Assembly: GCA_022578605.1 (NCBI GenBank)
Contig: MU394189.1
Location: 1 to 22,585 of the forward strand
Length of the DNA stretch: 22,585 bases
Direction: 5' to 3'
From: Camillea tinctor
Lineage: Eukaryota; Ascomycota; Sordariomycetes; Xylariales; Xylariaceae
Shown here: positions 1 through 8,835 of the stretch, in pieces
How positions within the stretch are numbered: position 1 is the stretch's first letter
Layout of the letters: the number at the start of each line of letters is the position of its first letter
Position numbers and translations under genes: made by a program
The notes under the pieces: model-generated
The model's database searches: none
Told to the model about the DNA's origin: nothing
What the model saw: only the letters and a program-made list of their open reading frames with translations

Positions 1-37
1 TGTGGACTATGAGCGCTACCAGATGAGCTAATAGAAA
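1..37 (-). tRNA. possible 5' half of a tRNA, cut by the window edge
   Basis: On the minus strand, reading from 37 down to 1, a seven-base possible acceptor strand (TTTCTAT) is followed by TA and then GCTCATCTGGTAGCGC. The latter resembles a tRNA D arm and internal promoter A box, with an eight-base D loop holding the GG pair. The D stem has one mismatch, and the base expected to be the invariant U33 reads as C, so this may be a decayed tRNA or a chance match. The anticodon and 3' half would lie left of position 1 and cannot be checked here. Confidence 0.3.
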
Positions 38-45
38 GATACCAA

Positions 46-115
46 TAGCGCTCATAGGAATCGAACCTACACTAACTATTAAACTCGCCAAGTCCTACCT
101 CTCCACCACAGCTAT
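46..115 (-). pseudogene. tRNA-like remnant with a good T arm
   Basis: The minus strand at 70-54 reads GTAGG-TTCGATT-CCTAT, a five-base-pair T arm with a standard seven-base loop. It is followed by GAGCGCT, which would be the 3' acceptor strand. The upstream part (about 115-71) has the G-rich look of a D arm, but I cannot fold a proper acceptor stem or anticodon stem: only about four of seven acceptor pairs form. It lies just upstream, in transcription sense, of the tRNA-like segment at 37-1, so a decayed tandem tRNA pair is possible. No amino acid can be assigned. Confidence 0.2.
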
Positions 116-170
116 AGTCAGACTGAAGGACTTATAGTATGTGAGTAGTACCGAACGACCCCATGTGTAG

Positions 171-220
171 GAGCTGCTAGCCAGGCAGTGTTTCGAACTA
201 GTGTAGTGATAAAGCAGCTC
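171..220. repeat. 8-bp perfect inverted repeat around a TTCGAA core
   Basis: GAGCTGCT at 171-178 is matched exactly by AGCAGCTC at 213-220, with a 34-base interval that holds TTTCGAAC at 191-198. A smaller nested hairpin (CTGC 173-176 with GCAG 184-187) is also possible. The size and the TTCGAA core recall tRNA folding, but no complete cloverleaf forms on either strand. Confidence 0.35.
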
Positions 221-249
221 TCCCCCAGGAAGAAAGCGTTAATATAGGT

Positions 250-3200
250 ATGAAGGAGCTTATAGGAGGTTAATGGTATAAGACATAATCTAAGATCCTT
301 ACTCATCACACATATACCCTATATCGTATCAAAACCTCGAGATTATGTTGAGGGTCTTCACAATACACTAAAGGGCAACTCAACCAATATTCGGCGCAAC
401 ACCAGGTAGTATAGAGTGGGTCGCTTTAAGTATACCCTCACCGACAAAGTATGATCCCGGTACATCGTACGGCCTTAGCTCCTATAAACTCCGTCTGAAA
501 TTTCTGGTCTGGCGTGATGATCAAGATTTGTTATCCGGTCTCTTTCTCTTGCTCTCCCGGCTAATAGGGATATCTTACCTAGTCCTGGGCGGTTTAGGTA
601 GTAAGCCCATGACAAAATTGATGAGAATGTCTAAAGATGACATAGTCAGAAGAACAGGACATGTGAAGAACCGCGTCATACTGGCTATTTACAGATTAGA
701 TCGAAGTATGTAGGTAGAGCTAGGTTATATGGAACGTCCATACCGGATGAAGTGGTAGCCTCGGGCGGCGCAACTAGATATTCGACAGCCCGATAACGTG
801 AAGGATGGTTAGACGCATGGGGAAGTGCTGATAGAGGCTCCTCAATTCCTACGCTATGTGCCTAAAGTATACTACACTATGTAACTGACTAACCTACTAC
901 CTAGCACAGACGCAGTCGAGCCCGGGTGGTGGAGCGGGATGGGTGGATACTTCACACCAATACGAATAACCCCGACACCAGTTTCGATCGTAAGAGGATG
1001 ACGGACGCCGCGCCAAACTCTGAGGTCTGCATACCTACTGCTATGTATACCTTGGTGGCGACTGACGCCATTTTCCCTTCTTTATTTTTTAAAAGGGCTT
1101 TTTCTTTTGCTCTGGGTATCAGAATCACATGTATCAGAGTAGCATATGCCCCTTGCGTTGACTCAATCATCACCCATGTATCATGAATATGTATACACAA
1201 CGTAACCAGCGGCGTCTTCCCAGGTCCATGGGAATGAATATGTAACCCGAGAGCAAACCCAATCTCTTCTCTCGCAGTTAAATACCATTACATGAGAGAT
1301 TGCAAATGGTGAAGGCGGGATTACTAAAAGAGTGTTCACTTGGCACATTTAGTTTTATTAATAGTAGATGAAGGATTGGGAGACGGAAGAGGAAACAAAA
1401 CGCAATCCACGACCATCAAAATACAACTGAACGTAGAGAATGCGACAGGCTTGAAGCTAGGTTCTGTTTGTTTATTTTATTTTATATTTTTGTTAGGAAA
1501 GAAGACCGAATTATTTGTCAACTGATTCTACACCATCGCAATCCACTCATTCACGATGCATACACACAACACAGTATTGATAGAAATAGAAATTCAATTG
1601 AAGGTTCCCCGAATATCCCTGCTATATGTAACATACACTAGTCATGAATTGGGGATTGGGGACCTATCAGTGTCAGTGGAATTAGTTCTGTACCACACCC
1701 TAACTTCCACATTAGTGTACAACTAGCATGAAAAAGGAAGTGTGTAAGAGGCTGCTTCATTTTTTGGGGTGGAGTCCCTTCACAATCCGAGTGTAAGTCA
1801 ACTAACTACGTCATAAGTAGATTCTACCTCACCATCCATGCAGTCCATGCAGTGAACTACAAAACTACAATGAGTAGAATTAGATTTCGATTCCGATTTC
1901 TTTTCAGATGGCAAGGGAAGAAGAGAAGAAAAAAAAAAACCTGTTTAATCCAATTACGGTTAAGAAATCATCTGGGCATACTTCATAATCTTACCTAGCT
2001 ACTGCGACCTAAGGTAACCTAGATAACCTCCCGTCCTTGATCAGATCGGAATGCGGCTGGTGTCGGTTGACGAGCCGGATAGTTTCCTTTATTTTTTTCT
2101 CTCCTGGCGAACCCTGCGTTAAAAAAGGTACCTAGAACTTGAGGCTGAAGGGCGGCATAGCATAGCTACATACAGCATAGGTAAATACAGCAAACAAACA
2201 AAAAAAAATCTCTAAAAGCCAAGCTGCCAGAGCCATGGTTATAGGTCAGTTCGGTGTGGGCCGTGCACAATTTACTGAACTGATTGAGTTATAAGTCAAC
2301 CTCCCTTTCCCATTGGACCCTCCCAACTAAACCCGCGAGACCCACCCTTCCCCTCAATCTGGCAAATCATGGAGGAGCCTTAGGAGAGGGAATGGGAGGA
2401 TGGCCATAGCGTCAGAACCGTTCCAAAAGGTAAAATTGCTGTTGTGTAGATCTGGAGGTGAAATGGCGTGGGTGAAAGAGGATGGATTTCGTGGGGGAAG
2501 GAGGAGGAGAAAGAGGTGTAAAGGAAAGACGAGACAAATCCACACACACACACTCACTTACACAAGGTATCATCACTTCGAAGCCTTCTCTTCTCTTCTA
2601 CCCATCTTATTATCTCCCTAGGAACCTATGGTACTGGCAATAATCACAACAATATACTACATAACATAACTAATAATGCAAACCTATTGCATATAATTAT
2701 TTGCAGACGGGTAACTATAATACACCATGACCAAACCTCCAATACCATTTACGGAGTATAATCCATGACTCTAGACCCCACTAGTTAAAAAAAATAAAAA
2801 ATAAAAAAGGACAAGTTACTAGTAGTGTAAGTATATTGATAATTCAACCATGCAAGCTTACGGAACAGCGGCACTTCCGACTCGGCCCTGCCAAGCAGAT
2901 ACAATATGCGCAATGTAGTATACTATAGATTGTGTGTTTCTGACACGCAAGGTTCACCTAGGTTTCGGTTGAATGTCAATAATTTGATCCACCGAGGTCT
3001 TAAGCGCTGGGGGGTTTCCAGTTTAAGGGAGTCCCATATGTTGTACACACACCTACCTGTCTTACACTACCTACAACTACATACATACCCTACTATATAC
3101 GGGCAAAGCATGTTGATACACCACGTTCATATATGTAACCTATATATGTATGTAGGACCCTAGAATACCTGATAAGGAAAAGGTAGGGTCTGGTGGGAGG

Positions 3201-3427
3201 GTAGGCTCAACTCTCACCACTCCCACCTGCTCCCAAGGCAGCCAATTCGACACGATAGTCACAGGCACGTTGCTGCAACGCAACACCCTCTATGCAGCAT
3301 GGCATGCGGTATACGTGCTTCTTGCAGAGGCCGATCTGTGTCATCCATGTCAGGCCCCAAGGTCAACGCCCCCCCGGTCACGGATCCACACCCGACAAAG
3401 TCCGGTCCGTCACAACTATCGCCAAGC
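250..3427. other. about 3.2 kb with no supported gene
   Basis: The stretch has intermediate base composition and only short, overlapping open frames on both strands, with no conserved motif, spliceable exon series or recognisable domain. Small features visible are poly-A/poly-T runs (about 1929-1939, 2789-2810), a short CA run near 2540-2552 and scattered CCTA/TACC motifs such as 1991-2025. A single TACGGAGTA motif lies at about 2752-2760. It may be intergenic DNA or a very old decayed region. Confidence 0.5.
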
Positions 3428-3506
3428 GTCATAGGCGACCCGCATCTCCGTCTTTTCGGCTCCGCTAAATACTCCTTGTGAGTGGAACCGGATGTGGGCC
3501 TATGAC
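3428..3506. repeat. imperfect inverted repeat, arms 3428-3446 and 3491-3506
   Basis: GTCATAGGC at 3428-3436 is exactly complementary to GCCTATGAC at 3498-3506. The pairing continues inward imperfectly (CCCGCATC with GATGTGGG). The arms enclose about 44 bases. It lies about 600 bases upstream of the transporter start, and no function can be assigned. It could be a small foldback or the end of a decayed element. Confidence 0.4.
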
Positions 3507-3681
3507 GATCGTCAGGAAGAAAAGAAATATTTTTGCCTTGCTTGTGCCTACCGCCTTGAGTAATACCATCCTGTACCATCTATAGGGACAAGGCAAAAAA
3601 AGAAAGAGAGAAAAAAGAAAAGATTTTTTTGACTCGAGTCACTCGACCGCCCATAGACTAACCCTCTCTTCTCCCCTTATC

Positions 3682-3706
3682 AGGGTGGTCCGCCACGCAC
3701 CACCCT
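3682..3706. promoter_or_regulatory. perfect 8-bp palindrome, AGGGTGGT-N9-ACCACCCT
   Basis: AGGGTGGT at 3682-3689 and ACCACCCT at 3699-3706 form an exact dyad with a nine-base G+C-rich spacer. It lies about 410 bases upstream of the sugar-transporter ATG. Dyads of this type are typical of dimeric fungal zinc-cluster regulators, but I cannot name a factor. An RNA hairpin or chance are the alternatives. Confidence 0.3.
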
Positions 3707-3860
3707 ATCATCAGCCTTGCCTACCATCCAAAGTGGGAAATCTCTTCAGCCCACACTTTGCTGGTTTTTAGCGTCGCCTGTATTGTGGGCTCTCCGTATG
3801 GAGTAATGATGACATCTCTCGGTCGTTGCTCGGTCTCACCCATCTTTGCGCTCATCTCCC

Positions 3861-3866
3861 CCCCAG
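3861..3866 (-). promoter_or_regulatory. candidate CreA/Mig1 carbon-repression site
   Basis: The minus strand reads CTGGGG, which fits the published CreA consensus SYGGRG, 249 bases upstream of the transporter ATG. A six-base site is weak evidence alone; the second match at 3975-3980 and the nature of the downstream gene make it worth listing. Confidence 0.25.
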
Positions 3867-3952
3867 GACCCTTGGATCTGGCAAAAAGAAAAAAAAAATC
3901 TGACATCTGAATTATTGACCTCACCGTAGTCCACCGACGCGACCTGAAGATG

Positions 3953-3957
3953 ATATA
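3953..3957 (+). promoter_or_regulatory. TATAA element upstream of the transporter
   Basis: The sequence around 3950-3960 contains TATAA, followed by a CT-rich stretch (about 3990-4013). That order is common in fungal core promoters. It is about 160 bases upstream of the ATG, which would give a leader of roughly 100 bases or more. Confidence 0.3.
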
Positions 3958-3974
3958 ATGGACCCCATATCCGT

Positions 3975-3980
3975 CCCCAG
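3975..3980 (-). promoter_or_regulatory. second candidate CreA/Mig1 site
   Basis: The minus strand reads CTGGGG (SYGGRG consensus), 135 bases upstream of the transporter ATG and 108 bases from the other candidate. Paired CreA sites are usual for carbon-repressed sugar transporters. Binding is inferred only from the motif. Confidence 0.25.
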
Positions 3981-4114
3981 ATCGTGTTTTAGCTTTCCTT
4001 CATTCATCGTTCCCTGATCACTATTCAAATAACCCCGAGCCTGTTCTATACTGACTAGCCTCCGGATTGATCAGCATATTCAGAACTAAAAAAAAAAGGA
4101 GAAAAAAAAAGAGA

Positions 4115-5948
4115 ATGGTTCACAAAGATAACGAGGCCGGCGTGCCCACCTATTGGGGCACGTCCGGGAAGACCCTCCAGCGGCTCATCACCTTGGTCGC
4201 TACTACGGATTTCCTGCTCTTCGGCTATGATCAGGGTGTCATGTCCGGTATCATTTCTGCCCCCGCCTTCACCGAAGATTTCCCCGAAGTCAAGGACAAC
4301 AGCACCTATGAAGGTTTCGTCACATCCATATACGCCGTCGGTTGCTTCCTCGGAGCATGTTTCATTCTCACGTTCGGTGACCATCTCGGTCGTCGCAAGT
4401 CCATCTTTCTCGGTGCCAGTATCATGATTGTCGGTGTCATCATTCAGCTCGCTGCCGTACCGGTTGGACAAGGTGCGACGGCACAGTTCATTATTGGACG
4501 GTGTATCACGGGTATTGGCAATGGTATCAACACTTCAACTGTACCTACGTGGCAGGCAGAGTAAGTTTCCTTACAACCCCCCTTCCCCATTCCGATACAC
4601 AATTGCCTGTCTGCTAACATTGGGTCTCTTTCCCCCTTTATAGATGCAGTGCGTCCCATAACCGCGGCAAGCTTATCTGCATTGAGGGCGGTAACGTTGC
4701 CATTGGAACTTTGATCGCTTACTGGATTGACTATGGCTGTACCTATGGACCTCACGCTTTTGTCTGGCGATTCCCTATTGCCTTCCAGTGTGCTTTCGCT
4801 ATGGTCGTCATCGTTCTGATGCTTCAGCTTCCCGAGTCGCCCCGCTGGCTCCTCACCAAGGACCGAAATGAAGAAGCAGCGACAGTCCTGGCTGCGCTCA
4901 ACGGTCAGCGCCGCGACCACACCGACGTCAAGACTCAGGTCAGCGTCATTACCGATGCCATCCGTGCCGCGGGCCACGACGGCGGCGTTACGGCAATGTC
5001 GGAGCTCTTCACCAACGGACCCACTCAGCACTTCCGCCGTCTTATTCTTGGTGCCTCTTCTCAGATGATGCAGCAGTTGAGCGGTTGCAACGCCGTTATC
5101 TACGTAAGTCAAAGAAGAGAATGCGTTAGTATCACAATCGCTAACACAGTCCCTATATAGTACTTCCCCATCTTGTTCCAGACCTCCATTGGCACCTCGC
5201 ACAACCTTGCGCTACTACTGGGCGGTGTTAACATGGTTATCTATTCCATCTTCGCGACAACTTCGTGGTTCGCTGTTGAGCGCGTTGGTCGCCGCAAGCT
5301 TTTCCTCATCGGTACCGTCGGACAGTGCTTGTCTATGGTTCTCACCTTCGCCGCACTAATTCCCGGAACTGAATCGGCTGCCAAGGGTGCTGCTGTCGGT
5401 CTTTTCGTAAGTTCCCATGCTGATATTGCAGAAACCAAATGGAATGTAGGATGGTTTGCTAACTATAAATCCCATAGACTTATATCGGCTTTTTCGGTGC
5501 TACCTGGTTGCCTCTTCCTTGGCTATACCCCGCTGAGATCAACCCTCTCAAGACTCGCGCCAAGGCCAACGCTACGTCTACCGTTTCCAACTGGCTGTGG
5601 AATTTCTTCATCGTCATGATTACCCCCGTGCTCGTGGCCAACACCGGCACCAGCGGATGGGGTACCTACCTGTTCTTCGCTGTTCTTAACGCCATCTTCT
5701 TCCCCATCATCTATTTCTTCTATCCCGAGACCGCTGGCCGAACGCTAGAAGAGATTGATGTTATCTTTGCCAAGGGTCACGCCGAGAACATAAGCTACGT
5801 TACCGCGGCCAAGGAGCTGCCTCGTCTCAGCGAACATGAGGTCCAGGAGAAGGCTCGTGAGTACGGCTTCTCTGTCGCTGATGAGGAGGCAAGGGGTTCC
5901 ATGTATGAGAAGGAGGATGCGGGCATCGAAACGCCCCCTTCAGATTAA
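4115..5948 (+). CDS. MFS sugar transporter (sugar porter family), 540 aa, four exons
   Basis: A plasma-membrane proton-coupled or facilitative sugar (or polyol) transporter of the fungal sugar-porter family; the substrate cannot be read from sequence. Exons: 4115-4560, 4644-5103, 5161-5406, 5478-5948. The introns of 83, 57 and 71 bases all start GTAAGT, end TAG and carry CTAAC near the 3' end; the joined frame is open throughout. Motifs in order: first membrane segment with FGYDQGVMSG (36-45); GDHLGRR (88-94); PTWQAECSASHNRGK (about 144-158), split by intron 1; PESPRWLL (212-219); QQLSGCN (292-298) followed by YYFP; VERVGRRK (341-348); PAEINPLKTR (402-411); PETAGRTLEEID (467-478). These are the expected markers of both six-helix halves, and 540 aa is a normal length. 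The closest resemblance from memory is to Stl1-like/hexose porters. The ATG at 4115 follows an A-rich leader (4088-4113) and has a purine at -3; an in-frame ATG at 4067 would add a basic, low-complexity 16-residue tail encoded by that A-rich run, so I reject it. Confidence 0.93.
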
Positions 5949-7209
5949 AGCACTGCTACTTATCCAATAGGATTGCGTTTGTGGTGGGTAATCACACCGA
6001 TTTCTATCACAAAACCCCAGAAGTTTGACGGACCATATACATACTTATGATGGGTATGATGTCGTCCGACGAACACCTCCAAAAAGGGAGACGACACAAC
6101 TTCGTGTCGATGACCCAAGTCGAGATCGCACCGTCTCACCTACGGCCCACCCGCTTTACGGGCCTAACTAGAGTACCGAGCCGACTCGACTCCATTTCTT
6201 TTTCTACATTCAATCGTTTATTTGGGTTGAATGCGGCGGACCACACGTCACCGGAGGGGCGCACGAATAAGACCCTAAAATTTGAGGGGATGTGTGCCAA
6301 TGGGGAAAAGAGTCTAGTATATATAAGATACCACTTTTTCTTTTTTTTTTCCTTTGATGTTACTATTGATTTAAAAACGTCATTAGCGGAGGCGATAGAC
6401 TATTCCCCCCGATCCCCATTTAGATGCAAGCTATCTAGGGTAGATATTATACCTGATATTTATGAGAACATGATATCCATTTTTATTTTCACTCTTAATG
6501 TACCTACCTACATGTTCCCAGAATTTTATAAAAATGCCTATGAGAAAAAGGATACTGGATTTGTTACGTCAAACGAGGACGGACGGCTAAGGGAACGATG
6601 AAAGAATAATGGATATGACATGTATATAATCTGAGAAGTTGAAATGAAAACTACCAAACCGGTACTTAATTGTTAGCTTACTACTACCTCGTATTATATG
6701 ATTTTATCGGCATGTTTTGATTTTCTCTCGTGGTCCACCAGGCAAAATGTTATCATAACAACTCTACTACCTAGGTACCTACCTGTTTAGCTAAAGGGAG
6801 AAGGGAGTTCGAACGTGCAGTAGTGTGAGAAGACTGAAGCTGATCCTACTTACTACCTCTCCCTAATCCAATACCAAACTTGCTCTGATATATCATCATG
6901 ATGCATACATTAAGAGAACTTATCTCACATATATTACAGATTTACCTATCTAGCTTATGCAGAGAGAAAGAAACTAGAGCTTGGCATTATACATAAAGTG
7001 GAATCAATTCGCGGTGTTTTTCGGCGCTACAGCGGGCTTTAAGTCTAGGGGCGGGATTTCTCGGAATATTGATAACCTACTATTTCTACACTATTAAGTA
7101 TCGGTTATCGATGGTGAAAGGTGAAAAGCGGGGCAGGACGATAGTAAAGGTGTAAGTTATGATTATAGGTTAACTTAATGACTAGGATTACTACCGAATC
7201 CTCAGCTTG
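5949..7209. other. intergenic region after the transporter
   Basis: This holds the transporter 3' flank and the region before tRNA-Thr. A hairpin CGACAC-AACTTC-GTGTCG lies at 6092-6109. A 184-codon open frame runs 6047-6601, but it has poly-phenylalanine low complexity and no recognised domain, so I do not call it a gene. A CCTA/TACC repeat sits at 6767-6785. A+T content rises after about 6450. Confidence 0.5.
6767..6785. repeat. CCTA/TACC repeat with palindromic TACCTAGGTA core
   Basis: The sequence reads ctacctaggtacctacctg, one of several copies of this short family in the window (also 7872-7884, 10229-10251, 14103-14130, 14339-14369, 16515-16532). Such repeats are widespread in intergenic DNA of filamentous ascomycetes; no function is known to me. 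Confidence 0.6.
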
Positions 7210-7299
7210 GCTCCTATGGCATAGAGGTATTGCGTCGCACTCGTATTCTCCAAAACGTACGAAATGCGAAGATCCTCGGTTCGATTCCGAGTGGGAGCA
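7210..7299 (+). tRNA. tRNA-Thr(CGT) with an 18-base intron
   Basis: A cytosolic tRNA decoding ACG threonine codons. All arms fold: acceptor GCTCCTA with TGGGAGC (one G-T pair), discriminator A at 7299, D arm GCA/TGC around an AGAGGTA loop, anticodon stem TCGCA (7235-7239) with TGCGA (7265-7269), variable loop AGATC, and T arm CTCGG-TTCGATT-CCGAG. The anticodon loop is CTCGTA plus A, with anticodon CGT at 7242-7244. The intron occupies 7246-7263, exactly at the canonical position between bases 37 and 38, and contains ACG able to pair with the anticodon as in other nuclear pre-tRNAs. The mature length is 72 without CCA, which is not encoded. A T-run follows as pol III terminator. Confidence 0.95.
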
Positions 7300-7303
7300 A
7301 TTC

Positions 7304-7311
7304 TTTTTTTT
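7304..7311 (+). terminator. RNA polymerase III T-run terminator
   Basis: Eight consecutive T bases start five bases after the tRNA discriminator base, as expected for pol III termination of the tRNA-Thr transcript. Confidence 0.85.
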
Positions 7312-7397
7312 CATTATTTACCTTACCTTTTAAGTTACCTTACTTTTGCTTACAACTCCGTCCACAAGTTTACTACCTATTAATTACTTTTCTTTTT

Positions 7398-7424
7398 CCC
7401 CCCCCCTCTCTCTCTCTCTCTCTT
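7398..7424. repeat. C-run and (CT)n microsatellite
   Basis: A run of nine C bases (7398-7406) continues into about nine CT units. It lies about 100 bases downstream of the tRNA and is probably length-variable between strains. Confidence 0.85.
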
Positions 7425-8220
7425 TGGCCTTAACTATTAGATCCGGATGGATCATGCTTAAGTCTCGCTCAAACAACGCTCTTTAAACCTCAGTTATTCC
7501 TTAGCTTGTGCATAGAGCTTAACAGCCACAATAAGTAGGCGGTGCTTAGCCGGGGACTCCAACCCATTTAGTAGAGGTTTGACGGATACTTCATACGGCT
7601 AGCTGCACCATCACTGCTAAGGGAGAATCCAAGGAGGGGAATGCGGAGATTTGCATTTGCCTGCAAGTGGCATGCGATGCGAGGCGAGAAATTTCCCGGT
7701 CCAGTCGATATTCTCCGATGGAGATGCATGGTGCCTATAAGTTTTGCTTCATTTCTAAATGAGGACGGCATCATGGCAGGCAACTCAGAGCACTGGCACC
7801 ACCAAGGCACGATTTAAACAAGGATATCGTGATATTATGAGAGTCCCGAAGAAGCTAGAATATTGCAGTAACTACCTAGGTAAGTACCGAAACTTGGGAT
7901 GGCCAATCAGCTTGACCATATCCTGCGCCCTAGGCAATTACCTTCATCGCCGACACCGACCGTATTCCTCTACAAGTTATGGTCTAAGATACTTTCTCGC
8001 GAAGTTCAGTGTGCTGACTCAAGCTCTCAGTGACAGGTTTCTAGGATCTAGACAGCTGCTCGTCGTCAACTTTCTGTGAAAAATTGCCGATTTCCACAAC
8101 TACTCCCTTTCTGTCTCGTCCAAACTTAGATTCCAGGGGGTGGTGGCAAGAAAGTCTAGTTCTCCCCCTTCATGCAACCTTTCGTCCACGAAGGTCTCAT
8201 GCTCCTCAAAGCCACCACTC
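7425..8220. other. about 800 bases without a supported gene
   Basis: Moderate G+C with short open frames on both strands (for example 7568-7810 minus and 7759-8079 plus) that show no domain, no splice signals tying them together and no similarity I recognise. A CCTA/TACC repeat lies at 7872-7884. The minus-strand part next to 8221 is the 3' flank of the RNase H relic. Confidence 0.45.
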
Positions 8221-8804
8221 CTAGTCTTTCCCGTACTGATTTTGTAGTTCTTGTTGAAGTCCATCTTCTAACGCCCTACTGCACGCATCATCCGCTATTG
8301 TATTCTGCTCCCGCGGGATCCATTCGAACTATTCGCTGCACGCGATACAGGACAAAACGAAAGTGATGAGGATAAGGGTCGTGAGGTAAAAGGGCGAAGG
8401 GCGAAGGGTGAAGGGTGAAATAGGGAATGCTCCGAAAAGGAAACGAAATCAACCCGAACTCAACTCACCCAATCCGCCCACCCCCCTGCCTCCAAGCATC
8501 CCACCACGTACTGCGAGTCTGTCCGAATGCGTACTCGAAGCTGCGGAGGTCATCCTAGCTCTTCATGGCGCTCTAGCACCCACTCGAGCGCGAGTATCAC
8601 GGCGGTGAACTCTGCGCGCTGGCTCGTCGGTCGGTGGAAACCTGGCATGAGCGTTTGAGTCCGCCAGAAGGGCCCGCGACGCGGCCTGTGCAGGATAGCG
8701 GCGGCGGCGCCAACTAAGGTGTGGCGGTAACCGATCCCAGTGTGACGGCCGCCATCGGTGTTGAACATCATTGCGAACGGCATAATGGATGGTAACTGGC
8801 TCAT
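8221..8804 (-). pseudogene. RNase H-fold gene with an in-frame stop, probably a pseudogene
   Basis: A small stand-alone ribonuclease H domain, the enzyme fold that cuts RNA in RNA-DNA hybrids. Exon 1 runs 8804-8469 and exon 2 8328-8221 (stop TAG). The 140-base intron (8468-8329) begins GTGAGT, ends AATAG and keeps phase 0. The four acidic residues of the active site are all visible: FNTDGG (D17), QRAEFTAVILALEW (E65), RIRTDSQYVV (D96) and PREQNTIADDA (D125). Codon 85 (8552-8550) is TGA, between helix A and the strand carrying D96, and the frame continues cleanly on both sides. About 35 residues usual between GGWADW and the last strand are absent, and the intron does not contain them in any frame I translated. 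Total 147 codons, against about 140-160 for a complete domain with leader. The start is uncertain: Met codons 1, 8, 12 and 13 all precede the first catalytic Asp. A recently broken gene is most likely; stop readthrough or a sequence error is possible. Confidence 0.75.
8392..8419. repeat. four 7-base tandem units inside the RNase H intron
   Basis: Two GGGCGAA units (8392-8405) are followed by two GGGTGAA units (8406-8419) on the plus strand. The two versions differ by one C/T change. They lie in the intron of the RNase H relic, roughly where the coding segment missing from the fold would be expected. Confidence 0.7.
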
Positions 8805-8825
8805 CGTGGCTGTTGTGTTTGACGG

Positions 8826-8833
8826 TTTATATA
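8826..8833 (-). promoter_or_regulatory. TATA box for the RNase H relic
   Basis: The minus strand reads TATATAAA, 22 bases upstream of the first ATG at 8804. The short distance suggests that transcription may begin near or inside the first codons, so a later Met (codon 8, 12 or 13) could be the real start. Confidence 0.4.
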
Positions 8834-8835
8834 AA

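Noticed and set aside
926..1200. Overlapping open frames of 82-86 codons on both strands
   Set aside because: Both strands are open across the same bases, neither protein resembles a known family, and there is no start context or intron support.
3259..3579. 106-codon minus-strand frame
   Set aside because: Unstructured composition, overlaps an inverted repeat and an opposing frame, no recognisable motif.
6047..6601. 184-codon open frame after the transporter
   Set aside because: It contains a poly-Phe run from a T tract, shifts composition halfway and shows no domain or splice partner; more likely chance than a gene.
7568..8079. Open frames of 80 and 106 codons next to the RNase H relic
   Set aside because: No similarity to parts of an RNase H protein or any other domain, and they cannot be spliced convincingly to it.
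8538..8576. 39-base intron that would remove the TGA from the RNase H frame
   Set aside because: It has GT and AG borders and keeps frame, but it is shorter than usual fungal introns and would delete the loop needed between helix A and the D96 strand.
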